Made by a program: the position numbers and the translations under genes. A stretch of 64,000 nucleotides of DNA from Camillea tinctor. Taxonomy: Eukaryota; Ascomycota; Sordariomycetes; Xylariales; Xylariaceae. Location: NCBI GenBank assembly GCA_022578605.1, contig MU394076.1, forward strand, positions 124,001 through 188,000, in the 5' to 3' direction. Below, piece after piece: positions 54,578 through 64,000 of this stretch (the stretch's first letter is position 1; each line of letters begins with the position of its first letter). The notes under the pieces are model-generated. The model did not search any database, was not told the origin of the DNA, and saw only the letters and a program-made list of their open reading frames with translations.

Positions 54578-56199
54578 AAATGTCGGCCCCGACTCTAATA
54601 TTTTACGATGCGCTTAGGGGGGAAAGCAATGTCGTATCGAAAAAGGGGGATTAAAGAAAAGTAATGGACTGGCCGACTAATAGAGGAGGGGGCAACCAAC
54701 CGCCCAAAGCGGTGAATGAAAAGAAAAGCAAGGAAAAGAGATGGGAGCACACGCTCCCTGTTTTGATAAAAAATCGGAGAAAGAAGGGAAACCTCGCCGA
54801 CGGTACTGATTTTGCATGGAGGGTGCGGGAGTTGGGACTTGCGAGGTATTGATATGATTGATACCTTTGAGCTTCGGATATGATAATGTGCTTACGAAAA
54901 AAACACCACAACCACCTTTACCACAACATACACCCAACCAAACTACTTGTCTATAGGGACTTATATATATATATATAATAAATAGTACGACTGTATTAAT
55001 AAATACTACCATTCATTCTTATCTCACTTTTTCATTTTCAACTAAATTTTCAAATTGGATCTATCTTTTTTACAGTAGTCCTGATATAACGCCTCCCCTC
55101 CCCCTTTTTTAGGGAACACTGAGTATATATATTTAGGCACTGAACATGAAGGATGATAATGCATTATGTAGTAAATTTCAGTCGAATAAATGAAAGTACT
55201 CGAGAAATCAAGCGATTGATATATCCATCAACACTAACTACTATCATTTTCACATTCACTCTGGAAAGAGGGCTAGCCATGCATCATAAGTTTGAAGCTT
55301 TTTTTCTCCATTTCTTTTCTAAATTTTATGGTACGCTATATATACGTGTATATAACACACGTCCACGAGTAATATGTTCTTTTTTTCTCTGTAAGGACAG
55401 ATATTTGTAACATGACGTTTCCCCTCCCCGTTCTCGTTCGTGCCCATCCCCGCATTGCATCTTATGCTTGAAGTCTGCAAGGTAAGTCGCCTAGGTTTCT
55501 GGGAGGAAAGGGTGGGTGTTAAATACAAATATGGATGGTAAAAAATAAAAATATAAACCGATGTCAACAATAAAGACAGGATTCGGGAAGAAGGAACCCC
55601 TGTCTTCTTCTCAACTCGTTTCCCCTCATATACACACACCCTTTCATACATGACCTTCTTGGCCAATATAAACAGGTAGAAGATAGGCATACAAGAATAA
55701 GGGGGAGGATAAAGAAAATCCGAACGTGAAACCCGTAATCAAGAGTGGCATCTCTTTTTCAACGTATATCTCATGAGTCTCATGATGATTTTTCTTTTTC
55801 TTTTTCCATCTTTTGCTTTTTTTATCCTCATCCCATCTTCGAAACCTTTTCTGCCTTTCGTCTCTTTTTGATTGTATCTCTTCCTCGCTCATGAGGTGAG
55901 AACCCCTCAAAATAAAAACCAACCCGCTCCCCTCTTTCTATGCTCATTTTCAGCTCAGCTGAAATTTTCGTAAGCAAGCTTCCAAAAAACCACAATAATT
56001 CGTTTAGACCAAAAAGTAAGGACTTAGTTATCCATTCGTCCCATCTCAAAAAAAAAAAAAGGATGAAGGAAGGAAGGAAGAGGGAGGAACACGCAGCATG
56101 CTGTTCCAACAACATAGTGCAAAACCAACCCTCTTTACCCCTTACCTCCTCATCCTTTTAGTGCCCAAGTCTTCAACCCCCCTCACTCCTCTTACTTTG
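54578..56199. other. Intergenic between convergent genes
   Basis: 3' ends of glycerol kinase (plus) and the NRAMP gene (minus) face each other across 1.6 kb of AT-rich DNA with poly-A, poly-T and TA runs. No gene seen. Confidence 0.6.
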
Positions 56200-58356
56200 T
56201 TAGACCTCCCCCAACCCTAATAGCGCCAAATTGGCCACATTCATAACAACGATGATGAGCCATATGATGACCGCCAATATGGACACCCACCACGCATTAG
56301 CCATCTTGACGATGATGGGATGCACGTCGTCGTTGATCTGCTCCAGCTTCGACTCCTCGTCTGGGCGCCCGCCGAGGAAGCCGCGCATGCCGGGGCCGGT
56401 GGGGGTGGTGGTGGTAGTACCCTCAGCCGTGACGGTAGTGACGCTGCCGTTCTTGCCCTCGGTGATGAAGCGGGCCGAGCCCGCCTGGGCCGACATGTAC
56501 TTGTCGAAGCACGTGAACCAGATGAGGGGGGCCGAGACGAAGGGCAGCACGATGCTGAGCGCGACCTGGCTCCCGTTCAGCGCGTCGTTGAGCTTCTCGC
56601 GGCCCGCGGCTCCCGCGATGATGATGCTAGGAGTGATGGAAATGGACCGGGTGATGAGGCGGCGCAGCCACGGCTTCATGCGCCACCTCAGCGCGCCCTC
56701 GCTCACCATTTGTCCGGATATTGTGCACACAATGCCGGCCGACACCCCTGAGAAGAGCAGCGCCAGCGCGAAGATGGTGCCCGCTGCCGGGCTGATGCTG
56801 CGCGATAGCAAGTCGTGGATGCCGAAGATGTCTGCCTCGAGCGCCTCCGGGTTCTGATACAGGCTCGCTCCTGCGACTATCAGAATGGCGCTGTTGACGA
56901 ACAGCGCGAACGTCACGAGCGAGATCGTCACCTCGGCGTAAGAGTATTTGAGAGAGTGGTTGATCGCCTTGAGGCTAGGCACGTAGTACGTCTTCTCATC
57001 CTCGTCTTGGCTGCTGCTACCAGTGCTGCCGGTATCAGAGTCGGACGGGAGCAGTCCACGCTTGGTGTCGTAGTCCAATAGGCGACTCTGTACTATTCCA
57101 GAGCCAAGATAGAGCGAATGCGGCATAACCTGGATGATCATTGTGAGCTAATAAGCATTTCTGGGGTATATGCCAAGAGACTTGGCAGATTGTGTAGATC
57201 ACACAGACGTTGTGGTATATATAGAATAGGCGGGCTTGGTAGCGGGGAAGAGATCTTGTTTCAACATACCGTAGCACCTAAAATCCCACATGCTTGGAAT
57301 ATTCCTTGAGATGTGGTGATAACGTCGTTCGGGACGTAGCCGCGGAACACCTCGCGGGGTGTCGTGCCCTTTATGAGCGAAAGTTGAATACAAAAGCAGA
57401 TGACGACGGCGAGGACGAGAAGCATAACGAATACTTCAAAAAGACGCAGGCCCTTCATGGAGCCGTTGGGTTTGTAGAAGAAAAGGATAACCATCACATC
57501 AAGAATAGATATAGCACATCCGGCCACGAGGGGCAGTTGGGGAATAAGCAAGTTGAGTCCGATAGCGGTTCCGATAACCTGAGTCTAGTTAGTTACACCT
57601 TCTCACCGAATGGAGGTCTGGAATGCTACGAGCATCCGTTTTTCTCACCTCAGCAATGTCCGTAGCGATGATAGCAGCCTCGGCCAGGGCATATAAGAAA
57701 TAGTTGACCCATCTGGGCAGGAACACACGGCAAGCCTGTGCCAGGTTCATACCCGTTACAGTGCCCAGCTTGACCGAAAGACACTGCAGGAAGACGGCGA
57801 AGATGTTGCTCATAAGAATGATGAATAGAAGACGGAACTGGTTCCCGGCGCCGGCGCTGATGTCCGTCGAGTAGTTTCCGGGATCGATGTAGGCCACGGC
57901 AACGAGAAAGCCAGGCCCTACGAATTTCCCGAAGGTCGCGATAGTGTGGGCGACCTTGCGGAGGGGAGTCCTCGGACGACTGCCACCAGGCCCAGAGCCA
58001 GCAAGGGCGCTGTTTGTGGGTGGCACGGGCATCGTCGAGTCCCCTTGGTTCACCTGAGTCGAAGCCATCGTCCCAGGTGACTGACCAACGTAGCAGATAA
58101 TATCACTTGTGTCGTTGGCCAGATTTTGCGCCGAAAATACAGCGCGGTCTCTATCAAGGATGTCTCTAGGCGGACTGTCCTCCGATATTGGCTGACCCGA
58201 GCTACTTATAGTCCTCGTGTCTTGCCCTCTGAGTGCTCGGAGGTTCACAGTGCCGTTCAGGTCCTGGTTGGTGACCAGGTCGTTAGAGAAAGGGTTGGGG
58301 CTTTGGTTAAGACCCTCACCCTCGTAGGGTTCATCTGTCCTCGAAGTTTGGTTCAT
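56200..58356 (-). CDS. NRAMP family divalent metal (Mn2+) transporter
   Basis: Three exons: 58356-57649, 57578-57270 and 57129-56200; 648 residues. It moves Mn2+ or other divalent metals with protons across a cell membrane. The first 130 residues are a cytosolic disordered extension. Transmembrane helix 1 carries DPGNYSTD (158-165), whose Asp and Asn bind metal. Helix 6 carries VMPHSLYLGSG (Met341, His343), formed at the second splice junction. Both are NRAMP signatures, and I count about eleven hydrophobic segments. A Ser/Asp/Glu-rich cytosolic loop follows helix 6 (SDSDTGSTGSSSQDEDEK). The protein is closest in style to yeast Smf1/Smf2; which compartment it serves cannot be read from the sequence. 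An alternative Met at 97 would drop most of the N-terminal tail. Confidence 0.94.
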
Positions 58357-59802
58357 GATGAGGCAGAGGCACGTGCTTCGAGTATCAGGAAGTATGACCG
58401 GGTAGATCGCTTATTCCCCGACACGCAAGCACGCAAGCACGCAAGCAAGATAGGATGAAGAGGAAGGGATGTGAAGAAAGCTGTAATGCAGCTATCCTAA
58501 CAATACATGAGAGTCAAGTGACGACTCAGAAAAAAATTTACAACAAAGCGGACGTAGACCGCTGCAGAAACCCACACGGGATGTATAGGCAAGTTGCAAC
58601 TTTCAAGGGTAAAACAGATATAAGTTGGGTCAAGGCGGCATATAAAAAAAGAAATAAAAGAGGGAGGTAGTATAGAAGCGTATGTAAGTGTTATAGTATT
58701 GTAGTATTGTAGACTGTACAGACAAGTCTACGCGCTCGTTGATTCGCTCGCAGGCCAAAACGTATGATCCCGATTGCCGTCAGGGGTCCCACTATAACCT
58801 AGTAGTGCGTACATACATACACATATAGACTCCGTACATACTCCGTACATACACCTACATACATAAACCCCAGGAACTAGAGGACCTAGCGTCTTTACAA
58901 GGTCGATCCCGGTAGTAATGGCGAACGAAACGAGCTTGTTTTGTTCCTTCCGGCATTTTTCCTTTTTTTCTTCTCTTTCTCTGATATCTTTTTTTTATTT
59001 TTTTTCATTTGGTGATCTGCACTGCTACGGTTTCTCCCGTACTCCGTACATAACAATACAACCTCGTCAACCGGCTGAGACTATACCCGGGGATCCTCTA
59101 TCTCTCTCTATCTACACCTATCGCGACGAATATATTAACTAAGAAAAATTGGAGTTCTCATCGACACGCAACTGCACTGTTTCAACCTTCGGTAGACATG
59201 CAAGTAAAGTCCTGGTATGTAAGTAACCTGTAGGGTATGCGTCAGGAATACGACAAGCCGAAACGCCGATTGGGTGGGCTAAGATCTACATGGGCTCTGA
59301 TGATTGAACTCGATCGCCCGGGAACTATCTCAGCACAAGAAAGCTTAGCATAAGTCTATCTCATAAACTCCTCATAAACATGCCAGAGGCTGGTTGGGAT
59401 GTTTTATCTTTTTGTTTAATTTGGTATTTTGGGTTGTATATCATTCACTCCCAGCCTCACCACTAACCCATTGACTTATGCTAACTAAGATCTACCGACT
59501 TTGTGTGTCTCATCTCCTTCCTCATCATCCACACTAAACCACCAAACCAAATCCAACCCTGGCTTTTTTTAACGCACATGTAGGCCTTGCGCCGCAAACT
59601 CTCCCGCTTCACGCACTTCATAAACCACTCAAGTATAGGTTACCATGTTGCCATGGGGTAACCCCCTCACTGCAGTCGACCCACACTGCTCGGGCGTCTG
59701 TTCCGGCTGCATGCCCTGGTTCCCTTGTTCCGTCGAGTGGATGCCATCATCGCAGCCCACGATGGTTGCATATTCAACTCGTCTCGAGCTGCTCCTCTCT
59801 GT
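58357..59802. other. Intergenic, 1.4 kb, NRAMP promoter
   Basis: Three tandem ACGCAAGC octamers at 58423-58446 lie just upstream of the NRAMP start. TACTCCGTA motifs at 58839-58847 (with a near copy at 58829) and 59040-59048. A 12-bp inverted repeat (TTAGCATAAGTC at 59345-59356 and its complement at 59473-59484). No gene seen. Confidence 0.55.
58423..58446. repeat. Three tandem ACGCAAGC octamers
   Basis: Perfect 8-bp tandem copies 67 bp upstream of the NRAMP start codon; may be in its leader or core promoter. Confidence 0.85.
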
Positions 59803-60689
59803 TCACCGGGACTTCTTGTTATCACCCTTTGCGGCCGCACGCTCCTGTTCCCTCTTGGCGTAGATCCTAGCTGTAAACGGGTTTTCAAAGGCGAGCGCCA
59901 CCTTGTATACGACGAAGACCCAAGCCGTGAGGAGGATACCCGCCGGCTTGCCATATAAAAGCGCCGTGCCCAGAAAGCTGCACGTCGAGCCGTAGTACAT
60001 GGGTGCGTCCGTGACGTTGAACGGAAAGCCTGTTACCATCTCATCCATCAGGATGCCAAAGTAGTCGCCAAGGAATGTGCCCGTGATACCTAGGGCCCAT
60101 GTCGACGACAACACCAGGACGTTGCCACTGATAAGTAGAGCGTACGCTAGGTATTTGATCTCGTTCGACTCAAGTAACGGATAGGATGGCTGGTCGCGCA
60201 AAGAGCGTTCATATAGGAAATCGCGCAGGAGACCCAGCAAGAATATCGTCGCGGCTAGCCCATAGCAGGCCACCTGAGAACGTCCACTAAACAACTTGGT
60301 GAGGATTTTGTTGTGGTATTCTGTTATCGCACGTTAGAAGCCCATTTGTAGTTGTCCCACCTCCTCTCCGGTGCCAAGGTCGACGAGTGTTGGGGTAGAC
60401 GAACCTTGCCGAGCTACGATGCTGCACAAGAAAGAGAAGAATTAGTTTTGATTCTGCAAAAATGTCTTGGGTTTGCAGGTTTTCTTTTTTTTTATGCAAC
60501 GTACTTCCAGAACAGGGGGTTGAAGGCGACTGAAGCTGCAGAAACTGTGCAGGCCAGACATTAGCATTTGGCCGAGGAGATAAATCAGATCTTCACATAG
60601 AGATGCTGCAGAAGGACTGTAAACACACCAAATAAACTCTGCTGGTTAAAATCTACCAGTTGGGTAGCAGGTGTGTCCAATGGCGCCAT
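59803..60689 (-). CDS. OPI3: Phosphatidyl-N-methylethanolamine N-methyltransferase (Opi3/PEMT type)
   Basis: Four exons: 60689-60629, 60544-60505, 60421-60405 (17 nt) and 60320-59803; 211 residues. It performs the last methylations of phosphatidylethanolamine to phosphatidylcholine with S-adenosylmethionine, in the ER membrane. After splicing, the N terminus starts MAPLDTPATQLVDF, followed by SAASVAFNPLFWN, IVARQEYHNK and LTKLF, which fit the family; every junction keeps frame. The C-terminal half has four hydrophobic helices with GITGTFLGDYFGILMDE, the membrane methyltransferase motif DAPMYYGSTCSFLGTALLYGKPAG split across helices, and a basic tail KGDNKKSR. Length agrees with yeast Opi3 (206). 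The main exon alone would give only 163 residues from a later Met. Confidence 0.93.
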
Positions 60690-61301
60690 GACTGGTTTAT
60701 TACTTTATAATACGATTGACTTGTGATGTTGGAAATAAAGACAAAAAGGGTTGGACAAATACCTAGATCAGTGTTGAAGCTGTATAGTACAGTATAAGCT
60801 AGGTGTTCTTTCGTGGGGGAAGAAAAAGAATTCGTGAGCGGCTATTCCCGGGCAATTTGGCCGGCTTGGAGAGGTTGGCCAGTCTGCCTTCTCTTTAATT
60901 GGCTCCCCATTGGTTGCTCAAGTGGAAGCAACCCTCCTTTGGCATCCTTTCGGTGCAACGCCCATGGCGTCACTTTTGGGTAACCCCTCAGAGCTAGGTT
61001 AGGTTTACTGTAGTAAGTCAACTTATGTAGTTAGCCCCGAGGTTCTCTCACCTGCCTTAGTAAGATAGGTGGCTTGGCTTCTTGGCTACCTAAGATAACT
61101 TCCATTATCTTCACGAAACATATACTCATTCTAGTGCAAGTCAACAGTCAACACAAGTCATGTGCATCTAAGTAAATGGGAATAAATCATATATTGGGAC
61201 TAAATGCTCATGCTTGTCCCTGGGTATCCGATATGTATGTACTGCCGATAAAGAAACGTATCCCCCTATTCCCCCCTTCCTGAAGAGCCCACCGTTCCAC
61301 C
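60690..61301. other. Intergenic, 0.6 kb
   Basis: Promoter of the methyltransferase gene and 3' side of RXT2. CCAAT-like ATTGG boxes at about 60898 and 60909; no further feature. Confidence 0.55.
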
Positions 61302-62991
61302 TCATCTACGCGTTCTTGTTTTCTTGGTTGTTTGTTGTGTATCTTCCTCCTCTTCGTCCTGTCCTTTCTTCAGATCTTCTTCTAAGCCCCACTCCTCCTT
61401 GTCGTACCAATCCTCACCGTCCGACATGTCACGGTTCGGTCCGCAGTGCGCCTCGTACTTAGACCACTGGAACACTGTCTTCCGCATCCTATTAGCCCGG
61501 AGAATCCCTTCATATAGTTGTTTAGACCCTCGGCAGATCTCTTCCTGCTTCTGCACATATAATTGCAGGAGCCGGCGCATATCTTCTGCCTCCTTTTCCG
61601 GAATCCCCAAATCTCTATCTGGATGGGCTGATCGCGGCGCTAGAAAGAATGGGTGGATGGCGAAATCATCTGCTTCCGATGTTACCGACATCGGTCGGCT
61701 GCCACCATGATCTCCCTCCATCTTGCTTTGGTTTCTTTGGGATGTACTGCCGACACTGGCGCCAGAGCCCACTGAGCCGTTTAGTATTGGACCATTAGCA
61801 CCATCTATGGGCACCTCATTCTTTCCATTATTGACATGGCCAAGTATTTCTTCTGGTCCATTGTGCTTGTTGACATTCGGCCGTGTGCCTCCAGTATTAT
61901 TCGCTGCATCCTCCTCCTTGGAAGGGGCTTGTCGTTTTGTTTCTTGGCTAGTTGTCTCTTCATTCTGGTTTGTTGATCTGATACCGGCGTTGTTTGCGTC
62001 GATGGGATGATCGGCATCCGTCATGGAAATGTCAGCGTTGTCTGTTGTTTCAACCCTCGTTGCTGGTTTCACCCCGGCCGTGGAAGCCTCGCCGTTTATT
62101 GAAGCTTGCCCATTCGACTTGCTATCAGCATGTGTACCGTCTATGGCCGCATTGCTGGCATCGGAATTAACCGAACCCTTGGTTTGATGAGGGCGTTCCA
62201 TATAGTCGTCGCGATATAACTCGATATCATTGGGTCCCAGCATTAACTCGCAAGGCGCCCATATATGATCGCCGACAAGCTTTGTCTGTAAGTGTTTGAC
62301 TTTCCAGAGAGCCGCGTTCTCTTTCTGCATGATATCGCAACTTTGTTTGGCGAGTTCGGTGAGGGTTTTTGATACGTAGGGTCGAGACAATGTGGGATGC
62401 GAGGGCAGATCAGTGACGGTAGTTAAGGGTGCCAGTATACCTATACATAATTCAAGAAGGGAAATTAGCCATTTGGACATTTTCGAGGAGGGCAAGGAGC
62501 GAAGACACATACTTTCAAGCCGTACATTGGCGTAGGGGTTGAATTCTGCTATGGTCTCGGCTACATCGTGATAATGTTCCTCGTCATCGTCGCTATCGAG
62601 TTCGTAGCCTTCATCATCAATGACTGGTGGGTTGCGGCTAATGATTGCTCTCTGGTAGCCCGCGTGGTTCACGACCTGGAAGGTAGCAACTCGTCAGTCC
62701 GCGTCTGTAAACAGAAATAACTGCGGCAAGCGGCTGTACCTCTTTGTATACTTCTGGACCAGATGGTGGTGCCAACTGGCCCTCACGTACGAATCGCGCT
62801 CTCTTCTTCAGTTTGTGCCCACGGTTGCCGTGGTGGTTGATGTCGGAATCGGAATCGGACTCTGAGAAGAGGAAGGGTTAGGCGACGGCGAAGTCCACTC
62901 TGCTGGCGAATGACGTACCATATGCTTTCCTCTTAAGCGCCTTTTTCATCGCGATGATGGTTTCGGCGAAGAGGACTTGTTGGGACGCCAT
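61302..62991 (-). CDS. RXT2: Rxt2-like subunit of the Rpd3L histone deacetylase complex
   Basis: Four exons: 62991-62919, 62861-62740, 62675-62513 and 62440-61302; 498 residues. The N-terminal Rxt2 domain (about 10-190) is recognised by ETIIAMKKALKRKAYESDSDSD, LKKRARFVREGQL, the acidic DDEGYELDSDDDEE, YANVRLESILAPLT and LTELAKQSCDIMQKE. The middle is a low-complexity, Asn/Ser/Thr/Gly-rich linker. The C-terminal part (about 385-470) has IHPFFLAPRSAHPDRDLGIP and a helical LLQLYVQKQEEICRGSKQLYEG block, then an acidic tail with basic end TTKKTRTRR. It is expected to be a nuclear, non-catalytic subunit of the co-repressor. The 72-nt third intron is a multiple of three with no in-frame stop, so a retained form would also be translated. 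Confidence 0.87.
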
Positions 62992-64000
62992 GATTGGCGG
63001 CTGTGTTCCTCCAAGCCCGGCCGCAATCTAGGTAGGGAAAGGAAAGAAGACGGACGAGAGGGTTGGATGGTATGAGAGGGAGAGGCGGGTAGATCACAAA
63101 TGGAGTAGCAGACAATGTTGGAGTAATCGAGTGTCTCAGGCTTTCTTGTGGGAATAGATAGACAATTTATCTGGTTTATTTCGCGAGGATCGTGGTTGGG
63201 AACTTGGTGTAGGAGTGTCGGTCGCAAGCAGTAGAGGGCGGAAGAGAGAGTTTTTGGTGAAGAATTTGCGGAAAGGTGTACGTAGAATATTTGCGGTTTA
63301 CAAGTAACAAATAGCAATGTAAATGGTATTATTTGCCCTAGAATCCGAGTCCTATACGGTGCTGGAGAATTGATGTATGGATTGCAAGAAAAGAATTCTG
63401 AAGGAGAAGAAACAACTTTCGTAATGGGAGCTAAAAAGAACAAGGCGAGGCTGCCCGCACGACACAAAATAAAACCGCCTAGTCTCTGTCTGGCGCAATA
63501 TAGCAGCTCTCGAGGATTGGACAGCCACAGAAAGCCCCACTGATTAGCCGAACGGCCTTGTTCATGTGCTAACTTTCGCTGTAAGCTTGGACCTGTTCCT
63601 GAAGCCACCGGGAGGTACTCACCCCGAACTTCCGACTAAAAGTTAGTGCTGTGAGGTCACACACCCGGCTGGCAGGCTGGCGTAGCCTATCACAGTACCT
63701 AATAACCAACGGTTAAGGTTCTGTACTAGAGTTGAAGTAGCTTTCTATCCATTAGTCTGATACCTGTTATTACCTAACCTGAACAACTGCCAAAATATTT
63801 AGTATTATAAGGTAAACCTACCCACTATCCTACTTACTTCCCACTCTCTATTCCCCCTCCGCCTCACAGCGTCACTCGTATAGTCGTGTTGTTCCTCGCG
63901 CTTCGTATAGGTAAACCTATATCCAACCTAGAAAATGCGCTGAAAGCAACGGAGGAGCGGAAATAATCCAAATATACCTGTGTCGCATGATTCCCAGAGA
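62992..64000. other. RXT2 promoter region to window edge
   Basis: AT-rich beyond 63650, with ACCTA tracts. A 220-codon minus-strand ORF (62946-63608) overlaps the RXT2 start in another frame and has no recognisable content. No gene seen. Confidence 0.5.

Noticed and set aside
56231..56857. 208-codon plus-strand ORF
   Set aside because: Antisense shadow of the NRAMP third exon.

Overview
The window is a nuclear segment from a filamentous ascomycete (Pezizomycotina; a Sordariomycete is the best guess by feel, not proven). The protein families are fungal: Pex14, Etp1/BRAP-like RING protein, an Apd1/Aim32 family protein, Gat1/Sct1-type acyltransferase, Opi3-type methyltransferase, Rxt2 and a Zn2Cys6 factor. 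Genes are monocistronic and cut by short GT-AG introns (mostly 55-165 nt, one of 415 nt). They are separated by long AT-rich intergenic DNA full of microsatellites and TACCTA/TAGGTA-type tracts. I support 15 protein genes in 64 kb, which is gene-sparse for a fungus.

Layout. 0.3-24 kb, all on the minus strand: alpha/beta hydrolase, PEX14, Apd1/Aim32-like Fe-S protein, glycerol-3-phosphate/DHAP acyltransferase, Etp1/BRAP-type E3 ligase, four-unit polyubiquitin, and a large Zn2Cys6-type transcription factor. 24-54.6 kb, all on the plus strand: farnesyltransferase beta subunit, a small stand-alone dsRNA-binding-domain-like protein, GDP-mannose pyrophosphorylase, an acidic protein of unknown function, and glycerol kinase. 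56-63 kb, minus strand again: an NRAMP metal transporter, phospholipid N-methyltransferase (Opi3 type) and the Rpd3L subunit Rxt2.

There is no operon or biosynthetic cluster. Loose themes are glycerolipid metabolism (glycerol kinase, G3P/DHAP acyltransferase, Opi3-type methyltransferase), ubiquitin (polyubiquitin beside a RING/ZnF-UBP protein), protein prenylation and cell-wall/glycan precursor supply. I found no convincing tRNA, rRNA, transposon with coding capacity, CRISPR array or viral insert.

Most of the exon models below are read directly from splice sites and checked for frame. The items most worth a second look are: the 128-residue dsRBD-like protein (36423-37224), whose first exon is only 31 nt and is easy to miss; splice-site ambiguities that would change the transcription factor tail and remove the zinc-binding His of the farnesyltransferase; a 17-nt micro-exon in the methyltransferase gene; perfect GC-rich hairpins in otherwise AT-rich spacers; a dispersed TACTCCGTA motif; and a diverged repeat pair at 44.2/44.5 kb.
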